Positions 1 to 7,950 of a stretch of DNA of 64,000 nt are shown piece after piece. The DNA is from Candidatus Zixiibacteriota bacterium. GTDB lineage: Bacteria; Zixibacteria; MSB-5A5; GN15; FEB-12. The translations under genes and the position numbers were made by a program. Position 1 is the stretch's first letter; the number at the start of each line of letters is the position of its first letter. The notes beneath the pieces were generated by a model. That model saw nothing but the letters and a program-made list of their open reading frames with translations. It was not told the origin of the DNA and ran no database searches. The DNA is taken from assembly GCA_029860345.1 (NCBI GenBank), contig JAOUBJ010000020.1, positions 1 through 64,000 of the forward strand, given 5' to 3'.

Positions 1-126
1 ATTCCGATGCGATCATTCAATAACAAAAGCAGTGCCGAGAGAATCATATATGGACTAATAGCTTACGTACTAAACAACCCAACGGATATGCCAAATACAG
101 AATTTACACAAAACCCTTGACAGTAT

Positions 127-151
127 GGAGTTGCCCCCCCCCCACAACTCC
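127..151. other. Hairpin with a 10-C loop ahead of the glyA promoter
   Basis: The arms GGAGTTG (127-133) and CAACTCC (145-151) are perfect complements around a loop of ten C and one A. The hairpin ends three bases before the -35 box of the glyA promoter. It could terminate transcription from an upstream gene outside the window, or be a regulatory site. No T tract follows, so it is not a standard intrinsic terminator. The rest of bases 1-126 holds no gene that I can support. Confidence 0.45.
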
Positions 152-153
152 CA

Positions 154-182
154 TTGACCCCTCCCCAACAATTCCGTAAATT
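154..182 (+). promoter_or_regulatory. Sigma-70 type promoter of glyA
   Basis: TTGACC (154-159) and TAAATT (177-182) are separated by exactly 17 bases. Transcription would begin near 189, giving a leader of about 23 bases with an ACGGAG ribosome site before the ATG at 212. The same -10 hexamer and spacing occur in the tRNA-Gly promoter at 6525. Confidence 0.6.
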
Positions 183-211
183 CCGCAAAACGATTTAGAC
201 GGAGTTGCGAG

Positions 212-1462
212 ATGTCATACCTGAAAAATGCCGACCCGGAAATATACGACGCCATCACCAAAGAAACCGACCGTCAGTCCACCAAACTCGAACTGATAGC
301 ATCGGAAAACTTCGTGTCCGAAGCGGTGCTCGAAGCAATGGGCGGCGTCATGACAAACAAATACGCCGAAGGATACCCGGGCAAACGCTACTATGGCGGC
401 TGCGAGTATGTCGATATCGCCGAAGGCCTTGCGCGCGATAGGCTAAAGCAACTGTTTAATTGCGAGCATGCCAATGTCCAACCCCACTCCGGCTCGCAGG
501 CCAATATGGCGGCCTATTTCACCATGCTCAAACCGGGCGACAAAGTGATGGGGCTCGATCTCAACTGCGGCGGGCACCTGACCCACGGCCACCCGATCAA
601 TTTCTCAGGTTTCCTGTTCGATTTCAGCGGCTACGTGGTAGACAAAGTGACCGAGCAGGTCGATTACGATGAACTGTTGAAACAAGCCAAAGAAGTTCGT
701 CCGAAACTGATCGTGGCCGGCGCCTCGGCCTATCCACGCACCATTGACTTTGGAAGAATCCGCACCATCTGCGATGAGGTAGAGGCTTCGATGATGGTCG
801 ACATTGCGCACATCGCCGGACTTGTCGCGGCCGGATTGCATCCCTCGCCGGTGCCATACGCCGACTTTGTGACCTCGACCACGCACAAGACGTTGCGCGG
901 CCCGCGCGGTGGGATTGTCATGTGCAAAGAGCAATACGCCGCCGACCTCGACCGCATGGTCATGCCGGGTATTCAAGGTGGACCGTTGATGCACGTTATC
1001 GCAGCCAAAGCGGTCGCATTCAAGGAAGCGCTGACCGATGATTTCAAAACGTATCAGAAGCGAATTGTCGACAATGCTCAGGCGATGGCCGCCGCCCTTA
1101 TGGACAAAGGACACAGACTGGTATCCAACGGCACCGACACGCATTTGATGCTCATGTCGTTCATTGACGTCCCCAAAGTCACCGGCAAGAAAGTCGAGAA
1201 AGCGCTCGATAAAGCAGGCATCACGGCCAACAAAAACACAGTGCCGTTTGACCCGGAGAAACCGTTTGTGACTTCGGGCCTTCGCTTGGGCACACCGGCC
1301 GTGACGACGCGGGGGATGGGTACCGATGCCATGCGCACGATTGCCGACTTCATCGACCGAGCTATTACCAACCGTCGCAAAGATGAAATGCTGGCGGCAA
1401 TAGCTGACGAAGTCGCCGCGTTGTGTAAGGATTTTCCGCTCTACCCGGAGCGGCACCCATAA
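212..1462 (+). CDS. glyA: Serine hydroxymethyltransferase
   Basis: A cytosolic PLP enzyme that interconverts serine plus tetrahydrofolate and glycine plus methylene-tetrahydrofolate, feeding one-carbon and purine/thymidylate synthesis. The 416 residues match the family length. Visible landmarks are [10 protein letters not shown] near residue 25, the substrate loop [13 protein letters not shown] (51-63), [13 protein letters not shown] (196-208) and the PLP-lysine motif [14 protein letters not shown] with Lys226. The ATG at 212 has an ACGGAG ribosome site and follows a good sigma-70 promoter. Nothing in the active site looks abnormal. It appears to be a single-gene unit, because a repeat-bearing gap separates it from the next gene. 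Confidence 0.97.
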   Translation: MSYLKNADPEIYDAITKETDRQSTKLELIASENFVSEAVLEAMGGVMTNKYAEGYPGKRYYGGCEYVDIAEGLARDRLKQLFNCEHANVQPHSGSQANMAAYFTMLKPGDKVMGLDLNCGGHLTHGHPINFSGFLFDFSGYVVDKVTEQVDYDELLKQAKEVRPKLIVAGASAYPRTIDFGRIRTICDEVEASMMVDIAHIAGLVAAGLHPSPVPYADFVTSTTHKTLRGPRGGIVMCKEQYAADLDRMVMPGIQGGPLMHVIAAKAVAFKEALTDDFKTYQKRIVDNAQAMAAALMDKGHRLVSNGTDTHLMLMSFIDVPKVTGKKVEKALDKAGITANKNTVPFDPEKPFVTSGLRLGTPAVTTRGMGTDAMRTIADFIDRAITNRRKDEMLAAIADEVAALCKDFPLYPERHP

Positions 1463-1645
1463 ATGGTTCTACGCGCTTCGCGCCTTGGGTAACCACCAGG
1501 CAGCGCCGTGAGCGGTATGAGCGCAGTGCGAGAAACAGGCTTGTCTCTTATAGCCACAGCCAGACCGTGTGCCATCCACGGCTTGACCCTGTGTCATTCC
1601 CGCGCAGGCGGGAATCCATCTTCTAACGAATCGGGAGTGTAATAG
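1463..1645. repeat. Intergenic dispersed repeats
   Basis: The gap holds a GCGCTTCGCGC palindrome (around 1471-1484) and an inverted repeat at 1593-1620 whose arms are ATTCCCGC and GCGGGAAT. Both motifs recur in other intergenic gaps of the window, for example the second at 3773-3800. No promoter or gene is apparent apart from a GGGAG ribosome site at about 1631 for the next gene. Confidence 0.6.
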
Positions 1646-3364
1646 TTGTTCGCCGTCTCCAAGGTCAGCCCCAACTTGGGCGACAGAATGTCCTTGTGGG
1701 CACGTTCCTGGCCGTACCTTGGATACCTGCTGTTCGTAACAGCCTACAGCCTGCTGTACCTGGCCGACGGTTTCAACGGCACCGATGAGGGATACCTCCA
1801 GTCGCTGGCCATGCGCATCCTCGGTGGTGAGTTGCCCTACACAGACTTCTACTTTCTCCGCCCGCCCCTTTCGTTGTACATGCAGGCCGGGCTGATCCGG
1901 GTGTTCGGCGATCAATACACCATACTTGCCGCGCGGTGGTTCTGGACCGGTGAGATGGCTCTATTAGTCATTATGCTCAGCAGCGTGTACCGAAGGCACG
2001 TCACGTCCATCGAACTATTTATCATGCTGGTCGCAAGCTGGATCGTGTCGACTTTATTGATCGCTTTCCCCTGGTACAGTTATGACGCTGTGTTCTTCGC
2101 CGTGGTTGCGTTGGTGATGATCCATAGACACTGGTTCGTCGCTGCCGGTCTTGCGATCATGCTGGCCGGAATGTGCAAACAGAACTATCTGATGACCTTG
2201 CCTGCCCTTATCTTCGTTTCAGTACTCATCCGATGGTGGAAGAAACCATGCGCAATGACCATGCGGCAAACGGGTGCGGTGGTTATTGGTTTTGTTGTCG
2301 CCGCGGTTGGCTATCTTTGGTATTGTCATGCTCTCGGGAGCGGGGTATATGCGTTTTTTCTAAACGTATTCGCGCTGCCCAGACTTACCAGCGAGATCGG
2401 AACAACCTTTGCGATTTTTCAGGACAATCCGACCGGCCTGCTCATCTCGTTGCCCACAATCGCTATGGTTGTGCTGTTGGTGTTCTTCGGCGGCCGCCAC
2501 CGAAACGTAGGCTACGCTGCTTTGCTTTGCGGGTTGGTCGCGGTCGGCCTATCGTTTTGGGACCACCGTTGGTTCATATATCAATTGGTATTCCTCAACT
2601 ACACGCTGCTGTTTGCCATGATCGTCCGATGCCTCATCGGTTCACGGACGGCCGACCAACCGTTGACGCACCGATTGATGCCGGTCGCTGTGATGGCGTT
2701 GTTGATTCAATACCTGGCCGGTTTCAACTACTCCGGCCTGGTGTTCAGCTACATGGGTGCCGCCCCAGGCTTGATGATTGGATACCTGATGATCCGTGAG
2801 ACGTGCAGGTCGGAGCATCGTCGCATGATGTGTACGGCGTTGTTGCTTGTGATGATCGGCATCGGTGTGTTCCACAAGTATGACTTTGTGGCCCGCGACG
2901 CCGGACGGAGCCAATTGGACACCGAGTTTGCTACGCCGAAACTGGCTGGTGTCTATTCTACCGAGCGAAACGTGAACCAGGTCGATGGTCTGGTTGCTGC
3001 GGTCGAGAAGTATACAGAGCCCGGCGATGACATTCTTGTCTTTCCCGACTTCCCTCTGCTTTATTATTTGACGGGACGAAAGAACCCGACTCGGGTTGGA
3101 TGGTACGCTCTGCGTGAGTTCAATCTTGAGATGCTCGACGAGTCGATAGCCGCCCTGCAAAGTCATCCGCCAAAACTGATCATGCTGCAGGAGTATCCCG
3201 AAGGCGACCATCGGCGGGTCGGCAGACCGATTGACTATGTTGCGATCAATCGTTTTCGACCGTTCGTCTTGTGGCTTTTTGCCAATTACAAAAAGTTGGA
3301 AACTGTCGGCGATGTGGCTATATTCGTTCCAGTAAGTCCGGGCGCAGATCAAGAAGGAGACTGA
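1646..3364 (+). CDS. Polytopic membrane glycosyltransferase, GT39/ArnT-like
   Basis: A 572-residue protein with many hydrophobic helices from residue about 24 to 430 and a soluble C-terminal part (about 440-560). The first luminal loop carries an acidic motif (GTDEGYLQSLAMRILGG) followed by YTDFYFLRPPLSLYMQ. That arrangement is typical of GT-C enzymes that use polyprenyl-phosphate sugars (PMT/ArnT/GT39 families). Substrate and acceptor cannot be read from sequence; lipid or protein glycosylation at the inner membrane is the inference. The TTG start at 1646 has a GGGAG site ten bases upstream. An ATG at 1688 would remove 14 residues and is a real alternative. Only three bases separate it from the thiamine-binding gene. 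Confidence 0.7.
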   Translation: MFAVSKVSPNLGDRMSLWARSWPYLGYLLFVTAYSLLYLADGFNGTDEGYLQSLAMRILGGELPYTDFYFLRPPLSLYMQAGLIRVFGDQYTILAARWFWTGEMALLVIMLSSVYRRHVTSIELFIMLVASWIVSTLLIAFPWYSYDAVFFAVVALVMIHRHWFVAAGLAIMLAGMCKQNYLMTLPALIFVSVLIRWWKKPCAMTMRQTGAVVIGFVVAAVGYLWYCHALGSGVYAFFLNVFALPRLTSEIGTTFAIFQDNPTGLLISLPTIAMVVLLVFFGGRHRNVGYAALLCGLVAVGLSFWDHRWFIYQLVFLNYTLLFAMIVRCLIGSRTADQPLTHRLMPVAVMALLIQYLAGFNYSGLVFSYMGAAPGLMIGYLMIRETCRSEHRRMMCTALLLVMIGIGVFHKYDFVARDAGRSQLDTEFATPKLAGVYSTERNVNQVDGLVAAVEKYTEPGDDILVFPDFPLLYYLTGRKNPTRVGWYALREFNLEMLDESIAALQSHPPKLIMLQEYPEGDHRRVGRPIDYVAINRFRPFVLWLFANYKKLETVGDVAIFVPVSPGADQEGD

Positions 3365-3367
3365 AAG

Positions 3368-3676
3368 ATGCTTTTCAATTTGACTATGTTTCCGACCAGT
3401 GGTCGTAAGGCTTCGATCTCGGCCGATGTAGCCCGCGTGATCGACCTGGTCGACAAATCCGGACTGCCGTACAAACTGTCACCGATGTCGACCGCTATCG
3501 AGGGTGATTGGGATTCGGTCATGACCCTGATCAACAAAGCGCGCCGCATGCTGCGCCGAAGTCACGACCGGATTTACATCCAGATTACTATCGATGACCG
3601 CAAGGGCGCCAAGAGCCGTCTCACCGGCAAAGTAGCATCGATTGAGAAACGGCTGAAACGTGTGGTTAGAAAGTGA
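3368..3676 (+). CDS. MTH1187/YkoF-family thiamine-binding protein
   Basis: A 102-residue protein of the MTH1187 (DUF77) fold, a small ferredoxin-like protein that in characterised relatives binds thiamine or its hydroxymethylpyrimidine moiety and forms tetramers. The match rests on overall pattern: an N-terminal beta strand (LFNLTMFPTSG), the central YKLSPMSTAIEGDWDSVM segment with the usual GTxxEG-like position, and the DRIYIQITIDDRKG strand. It starts three bases after the glycosyltransferase with a GGAGA ribosome site, so it is probably co-transcribed. No thiamine biosynthesis genes or riboswitch are nearby, so the cellular role is open. Confidence 0.75.
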   Translation: MLFNLTMFPTSGRKASISADVARVIDLVDKSGLPYKLSPMSTAIEGDWDSVMTLINKARRMLRRSHDRIYIQITIDDRKGAKSRLTGKVASIEKRLKRVVRK

Positions 3677-3854
3677 GTGGGAGCTCTTGTAGGTCGAAAC
3701 CCCTGGCCCGAAGGGACGCCGCTGGCGGGTTTCGACGGCGCGCGCTAAGCGAAAGACAGAGCTTGTCTCTGTGTCATTCCCGCGGAGGCGGGAATCCATC
3801 TTTCTCATGTCACCCTGAGCGCAGTCGAAGGGTGAATGAAGGAAACACCTGAAT
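3677..3854. repeat. Intergenic dispersed repeats before cutA
   Basis: Three repeat types are packed together. At about 3691-3737 a GTCGAAACCCC...GGGTTTCGAC inverted repeat relates to copies near 25313-25360 and 35887-35931. At 3773-3800 is the ATTCCCGC/GCGGGAAT element. At 3810-3834 is the TCACCCTGAGCG...GAAGGGTGA element. The last 15 bases provide a GAAGGAAA ribosome site for cutA. Confidence 0.6.
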
Positions 3855-4175
3855 ATGAGCACCGATATTAGAGCCGTACTCGTCACCATCCCGCGTGACA
3901 AGGCGCAGGAGTTGGCGTGCCTGATTGTCGAGAACCGCCTGGCTGCTTGTGTGAATATCGTGCCTCGGATCGAGTCTTTCTATTGGTGGGAGGGGAAGGT
4001 GCAATCCGACGACGAAGCGCTTCTGATCATCAAAACGACCAATGCTGGCTTCGATGCACTCCAACAATTCGTCCTCGACCACCATCCTTACGATCTCCCG
4101 GAGATTGTCGCCCTTCCCATCGACGCCGGGTTGGATGCCTATTTGAAGTGGGTGGTTGGGGAAGTTAGAAAGTGA
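3855..4175 (+). CDS. cutA: CutA-family divalent cation tolerance protein
   Basis: A 106-residue trimeric PII-like fold protein. The family signatures are clear: NRLAACVNIVP (about 28-38), ESFYWWEGKVQ (41-51), EALLIIKT, and HHPYDLPEIVALPI (about 76-89). Despite the name, CutA's molecular role in copper or other metal tolerance is unsettled. Length and motifs are standard. The ATG at 3855 is preceded by GAAGGAAA. It stops ten bases before nrdR, so the two are probably co-transcribed. The stop codon lies within a GTGATTTATCAC palindrome. Confidence 0.93.
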   Translation: MSTDIRAVLVTIPRDKAQELACLIVENRLAACVNIVPRIESFYWWEGKVQSDDEALLIIKTTNAGFDALQQFVLDHHPYDLPEIVALPIDAGLDAYLKWVVGEVRK

Positions 4176-4183
4176 TTTATCAC
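4172..4183. repeat. GTGATTTATCAC palindrome between cutA and nrdR
   Basis: A 12-base near-palindrome that includes the cutA stop and ends just before the nrdR start. Its reverse complement, GTGATAAATCAC, occurs in full at 6319-6330, 35393-35404 and 35677-35688. In those three places it precedes a GCGCTTCGCG element. Confidence 0.5.
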
Positions 4184-4185
4184 CC

Positions 4186-4635
4186 ATGAAATGCCCGCAC
4201 TGTGGACATGAGGAAGATAAAGTCGTTGATAGCCGACCCTCAAACGAAAACCGTGCTATCAGACGAAGGCGTGAATGTCTCGGCTGCAATGAACGATTCA
4301 CTACTTATGAGTACGTCGAGCAGTCCACTCTCACCGTTATCAAGTCGGACAACAGGCGCGAACCGTTCGACCGTACCAAACTGCTCCAGGGACTCAAACT
4401 GGCCTGCAACAAACGTCCGGTGTCGGCCAAACAGATCGAGAACCTGGCCGATCAAGTCGAGGGGGAGATCAATAGTCGCTCCAAAAGTGAGATTCTCAGT
4501 CAGGACATCGGTGAGATCGTGATGGATCGCTTGCGCGATGTCGACGAGATCGCCTACGTGCGGTTCGCATCGGTCTACCGCAAGTTCAAAGACAAGGAAG
4601 AGTTCCTCGAAGAGATGAAAAAGTTGCTGGAGTGA
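4186..4635 (+). CDS. nrdR: Transcriptional repressor NrdR
   Basis: A 149-residue repressor of ribonucleotide reductase genes that senses ATP/dATP. The N-terminal zinc ribbon has C3-x2-C6 and C31-x2-C34, followed by RFTTYEYVE and the ATP-cone (about 49-139, beginning VIKSDNRREPFDRTKLL). The ATG at 4186 puts the first zinc cysteine at residue 3, as usual. No convincing ribosome site precedes it, so translation may be coupled to cutA ten bases upstream. No nrd genes lie in the window. It converges with the outer-membrane gene on the other strand, with 26 bases between the stops. Confidence 0.95.
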   Translation: MKCPHCGHEEDKVVDSRPSNENRAIRRRRECLGCNERFTTYEYVEQSTLTVIKSDNRREPFDRTKLLQGLKLACNKRPVSAKQIENLADQVEGEINSRSKSEILSQDIGEIVMDRLRDVDEIAYVRFASVYRKFKDKEEFLEEMKKLLE

Positions 4636-4661
4636 CACGGTCTGCCGGCAGAGCGTTTGTA

Positions 4662-5345
4662 CTAACCGTCGTCGTTCAATGTCGACAACGGTATGGTAAC
4701 ACCGATGCTGTAGCTCAGATACCGCGCCGTCCGTCCGGTGCGCACTACCCCGACACCCTCCCGGTACTCGTCGACATGGTCGAGACTGAGGACGTGGTCG
4801 TAAGTGAAGTCGAAACTAAGTCCCCACTTGGTGACAAAGAACAAGTCGACCCCGGCCATTCCCCGCCAGCCGAGTTTCCATTGCGATTCGGTCTCATCCG
4901 ACAACGGCTCCTCAACATCCGGGATGGTCAGCACGGTCTCGGTCTGAAATCCGTAGACACCCGGTCCGAGCGCAACGCGGGGACGGAAGAAGCCGCGCCG
5001 GGTGTCCGCGCCTATCTGCAAACCGCCATGCAACGACACTGCGTATTCACTCACGCGCTGGTCGGCGCCGGCGAAATAGGGGTCGTCGATAATCTCGACA
5101 TAGGTTTCATCGGATGAAAAGTGGGAAAAGTTGCCGTCGACCCAGCCGGCCGCAAAGCCTAAGCCCGGCACTCGGAATGTCAGACGGAAGTTTCCGGTGA
5201 AACCAGGGTCGGCGAACTGGGCGTAATTTCCCTGCGGGAAAATCCCTCCGATCGATAGGTTCAACTCGCCGATGCCTCCGGCCGAAACCGGACCGCCGAC
5301 ACAGAGAACCAGGCCGATTAGAAATAGTATTGGTAGTGTTTTCAT
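4662..5345 (-). CDS. Predicted outer-membrane beta-barrel protein
   Basis: A 227-residue secreted protein with a signal peptide (MKTLPILFLIGLVLCVGGPVSA, split here as two segments: MKTLPILF and LIGLVLCVGGPVSA). It then shows alternating amphipathic strands such as GNFRLTFRVPGLGFAAG, YAVSLHGGLQIGADT and WGLSFDFTYDHVLS. It ends with a strand of barrel-like character near SYSIGVTIPL. This is the profile of a small eight-to-ten-strand barrel (OmpW/OmpA-like); function unknown. No ribosome site precedes the ATG. A consensus-quality sigma-70 promoter places the transcription start about two bases upstream of the start codon, so the mRNA is probably leaderless. It is divergent from tatC. Confidence 0.7.
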   Translation of the reverse strand: MKTLPILFLIGLVLCVGGPVSAGGIGELNLSIGGIFPQGNYAQFADPGFTGNFRLTFRVPGLGFAAGWVDGNFSHFSSDETYVEIIDDPYFAGADQRVSEYAVSLHGGLQIGADTRRGFFRPRVALGPGVYGFQTETVLTIPDVEEPLSDETESQWKLGWRGMAGVDLFFVTKWGLSFDFTYDHVLSLDHVDEYREGVGVVRTGRTARYLSYSIGVTIPLSTLNDDG

Positions 5346-5353
5346 AGTGCCAA

Positions 5354-5382
5354 AGATTATCCCAAGCGGTCGATGTTGTCAA
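5354..5382 (-). promoter_or_regulatory. Sigma-70 promoter of the outer-membrane gene
   Basis: On the minus strand, TTGACA (complement of 5377-5382) and TAATCT (complement of 5354-5359) are separated by 17 bases. The predicted start of transcription is near 5347, while the start codon is at 5345, implying a nearly leaderless transcript. Confidence 0.65.
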
Positions 5383-5406
5383 GCGATTATGTCCTCAACA
5401 TTCCGT

Positions 5407-5435
5407 TTGACTTTTGGACCGGCTTTGCCGAATCT
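5407..5435 (+). promoter_or_regulatory. Possible promoter of tatC
   Basis: TTGACT (5407-5412) and GAATCT (5430-5435) have 17-base spacing, ending eight bases before the tatC ATG at 5444. The -10 box is weak. The geometry repeats that of the divergent outer-membrane promoter, again with no ribosome site before the start codon. Confidence 0.4.
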
Positions 5436-5443
5436 TACCAGCT

Positions 5444-6232
5444 ATGATAGATGGACCTGACTCAGCGGAACAAGCCGACGAGCATCTGGACTCCGGTTCC
5501 AGCATGCCGTTTTTGACGCATCTTGAGGAGTTGCGATGGCGGCTGCTGAAGTCGATTCTTTCGATTGTAGTTTTGGCAGCCGCTGCTTTCTACTTTCGCA
5601 ATGTTCTCTTCGATTTTCTGATCCTGCCACTTGGCGACACCGAGCTTCACTTTACCGAAGTCACCGGTTCGTTCTATGCCTACATGAAGGTTGCGCTGAT
5701 TACCGGATTGCTGGCGGCGCTACCGTTTGTGTTCTACCAGTTTTGGTCATTCATTGCGCCCGGTCTTTACCAGACCGAGAAGGCTGCTGTGCTGCCGTTG
5801 GTGCTGGTCTCGACCATTCTGTTCTTGATCGGCGCCACTTTCTGCTACCTGACCGTTTTGCCGACGGCTTTGTGGTTTCTGATCCACTTCTCAGAAGTGT
5901 TGGTTCCGGTGATCACCGTGAATAGCTACATCAGTTTTTCCGGAATGCTCTTGGTGGCTTTCGGCTGCGGTTTTGAGTTGCCGGTTGTTTCGTATTTTCT
6001 CGGACGACTGGGTATTATCAACGCCAGATTGATGTCGAAGGTGCGGCGGTACGCTTTTGTGGCCATCCTGATTGTGGGGGCCATAATAACGCCGCCGGAC
6101 GTTCTCACGCAGGTGCTCCTGGCCGGACCGGTTTATCTGCTGTACGAGATTTCGATCATAATAGTCCGAATGACCGAACGAAAACGTGAGAAGGATCAGG
6201 CTACCGAAGAGGACGAAACGCCATCTGAGTAA
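5444..6232 (+). CDS. tatC: Sec-independent protein translocase TatC
   Basis: The polytopic inner-membrane core of the Tat pathway, which recognises twin-arginine signal peptides and moves folded proteins. After an acidic N-terminal tail come the signatures MPFLTHLEELRWRLL (about residues 21-35), FYQFWSFIAPGLYQTEK and GCGFELPVV, then six hydrophobic segments and a charged tail. The ATG at 5444 gives 262 residues, normal for the family. An in-frame TTG at 5414 would add ten residues that do not look conserved. No tatA or tatB is adjacent, so the pore-forming partner must be encoded elsewhere. Confidence 0.95.
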   Translation: MIDGPDSAEQADEHLDSGSSMPFLTHLEELRWRLLKSILSIVVLAAAAFYFRNVLFDFLILPLGDTELHFTEVTGSFYAYMKVALITGLLAALPFVFYQFWSFIAPGLYQTEKAAVLPLVLVSTILFLIGATFCYLTVLPTALWFLIHFSEVLVPVITVNSYISFSGMLLVAFGCGFELPVVSYFLGRLGIINARLMSKVRRYAFVAILIVGAIITPPDVLTQVLLAGPVYLLYEISIIIVRMTERKREKDQATEEDETPSE

Positions 6233-6524
6233 GGCTACCAGGCTTTACCTCGGTATCACGGCGCGTGGGCAGGGTGTTCAGTCGGGGAAGTTCATGGTTC
6301 AACTCCGCTCACCATGAGGTGATAAATCACTTCTTGCGCTTCGCGCCCTGTGACCCTGTCAAGCATTACCTGGAGTAGCACGCGCGCAGCGCGAAAAACA
6401 GGCTTGCCTGTCACCCTGAGCGGAGTCGAAGGGTGGATATATTTTGCTATCTACTGTCCCAAACAAGGTTTGAGACGGCCACCCGCCGCACCATCTGTTT
6501 GGCACAAAAGAGACGTCTGGCCGG
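6233..6524. repeat. Intergenic repeat cluster after tatC
   Basis: About 290 bases without a gene. It contains a TTCAACTCCGCTCACCATGA-type element (about 6293-6318), GTGATAAATCAC (6319-6330), a GCGCTTCGCGC palindrome (about 6336-6346), a TCACCCTGAGCG...GAAGGGTG element (6411-6434) and a GTTTGAGACGGCCACCC element (about 6467-6485). Each of these also occurs in other gaps of the window, in varying order. Confidence 0.65.
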
Positions 6525-6553
6525 TTGACATCCATGCCGGGGTCAGCTAAATT
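6525..6553 (+). promoter_or_regulatory. Sigma-70 promoter of tRNA-Gly
   Basis: TTGACA (6525-6530) and TAAATT (6548-6553) are spaced by 17 bases. Transcription would begin near 6560, about 14 bases before the mature tRNA 5' end. Confidence 0.7.
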
Positions 6554-6573
6554 GTCTAAGCTGAAAGATTTCG

Positions 6574-6645
6574 GCGGGCGTAATTCAGTGGTAGAATGTC
6601 AGCTTCCCAAGCTGGACGTCGTGGGTTCGAACCCCATCGCCCGCT
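6574..6645 (+). tRNA. tRNA-Gly (anticodon CCC)
   Basis: A full cloverleaf can be drawn. The acceptor arms GCGGGCG (6574-6580) and CGCCCGC pair perfectly, and the anticodon loop TTCCCAA gives CCC between stems TCAGC and GCTGG. The T loop is GGTTCGAACCC-like, and the discriminator is T, as usual for bacterial tRNA-Gly. CCA is not encoded. It lies 24 bases before the DUF512 gene, which may be read from the same promoter. Confidence 0.95.
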
Positions 6646-6669
6646 CTTTTTTTGTGGTTGAGATTTGAT

Positions 6670-7950
6670 ATGAAGGTCCGTGAAATTGACCCCACCTCGC
6701 CGCTGTTTGGGCATGTTCGTCCCGGCTACAGGCTGGTCTCGCTCAACGGTGTCAAAGTCGTCGATTCGTTGGATTTTCAGTTTCGAAGCGCCGATGAACA
6801 GGTACACCTGAAGTTTGCCGACGCCGCTGATCAGGTTCTCGAATTTGAGGTCGACGGACTGAACGACGATCTGGGACTGATGTGGGAAGAGGGCGACATA
6901 GGGCGTTGCAAGTGTCAATGTATCTTTTGTTTCGTTCATCAGCAGCCGAAAGGGATGCGTCGAACGCTCTATATCAAGGATGAAGATTACCGGCTGTCAT
7001 TTACTCACGGCAACTTCATCACTTTGTCAAATGTGTCCGACAGGGAGATCGAACGGATAATCGATCAGCGACTATCACCTCTCTACGTGTCGGTCCACAC
7101 CACCGACGACCGCTTGCGCCGCGAGATGCTGGGAAACCAAAAACTTGTTCCTATCAACGACCAATTGAAGCGCCTGACCGACGGCGGCATAGAACTCCAC
7201 ACCCAGGTGGTGTTATGTCCCGGCATCAACGACGGTGAGCATCTCGACAAGACCGTCCACGAGTTGGCTTCGCTACATCCAAAGTTGACTTCGCTGGCCG
7301 TGGTGCCGGTTGGGTTGACGCGATACCGCCAACGCCTGCCGCAACTTCGCACATATACAACCGTTGAGTCCGGCCAACTAATCGGCACCGTGCACCGGTG
7401 GCAAAGACAGTTTTTGAAATCGCTGGGCACCCGCTTTGTCTGGCCGGCCGATGAATTCTATGTAAGCGCCGGATGTAGTTTTCCCACCCATGCATCTTAT
7501 GAAGCGATGCCGCAGTTTGAGAACGGGGTCGGCATGGTCCGCGAGTTTGTCACCAGGTTCAATAGGCGACGTCGCCGACTCAGACAGTTGACCAGTCACA
7601 AGCGAGTCTTGTTCGTCACCGGCCGCTCAGCCTGGCCGGTGCTGAAGCATGAAATCTGGCCGTTTCTCACCGATGAGGTTGGCCTGGCGGCCACACTGCA
7701 TCCGGTAACCAATCGCTTCTGGGGCGACACGGTGACCGTTTCCGGTCTGCTGGTTGGCCGGGACTTAGAAGCCGAACTCATCAAGATGGCGCCCCAGTAC
7801 GACTGCATCGTTCTTCCGCCCAATTGCTTGAACGGCGACCGGCTATTTCTCGATGACCTGTCCTTCAAAGAACTCCAGAGTGCTCTCGGGTGTCCGGTGA
7901 TTGTCGGTAAGTATGACTTCGTCGAAACCATCATGGAGGTGTTTTCATGA
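6670..7950 (+). CDS. DUF512-family radical SAM/PDZ-like protein
   Basis: A 426-residue protein. The N-terminus (about 1-70) resembles a PDZ-like segment (PLFGHVRPGYRLVSLNG). Next is an iron-sulfur cysteine cluster (CKCQCIFCF, about 77-85), a radical-SAM-like barrel, and the C-terminal DUF512 part (GRSAWPVL... to VGKYDF). Members are widespread and often sit beside der, as here, but the reaction is not established. The ATG at 6670 is preferred over an upstream GTG because it gives the conserved KVREIDPxSP start. Its stop overlaps the der start by four bases (ATGA), so translation is coupled. Confidence 0.85.
   Translation: MKVREIDPTSPLFGHVRPGYRLVSLNGVKVVDSLDFQFRSADEQVHLKFADAADQVLEFEVDGLNDDLGLMWEEGDIGRCKCQCIFCFVHQQPKGMRRTLYIKDEDYRLSFTHGNFITLSNVSDREIERIIDQRLSPLYVSVHTTDDRLRREMLGNQKLVPINDQLKRLTDGGIELHTQVVLCPGINDGEHLDKTVHELASLHPKLTSLAVVPVGLTRYRQRLPQLRTYTTVESGQLIGTVHRWQRQFLKSLGTRFVWPADEFYVSAGCSFPTHASYEAMPQFENGVGMVREFVTRFNRRRRRLRQLTSHKRVLFVTGRSAWPVLKHEIWPFLTDEVGLAATLHPVTNRFWGDTVTVSGLLVGRDLEAELIKMAPQYDCIVLPPNCLNGDRLFLDDLSFKELQSALGCPVIVGKYDFVETIMEVFS

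Noticed and set aside
117-145. TTGACA at 117-122 as the glyA -35 box
   Set aside because: The position 17 bases downstream is a C-rich run with no -10 hexamer; the pair at 154-182 fits far better.
605-1456. A 283-codon minus-strand frame opposite glyA
   Set aside because: It is fully antisense to a well-conserved gene, and its product shows no family-like features.
1593-1620. Inverted repeats as simple intrinsic terminators
   Set aside because: Copies occur in many gaps in either orientation and lack a T run, so they are better described as dispersed repeats.
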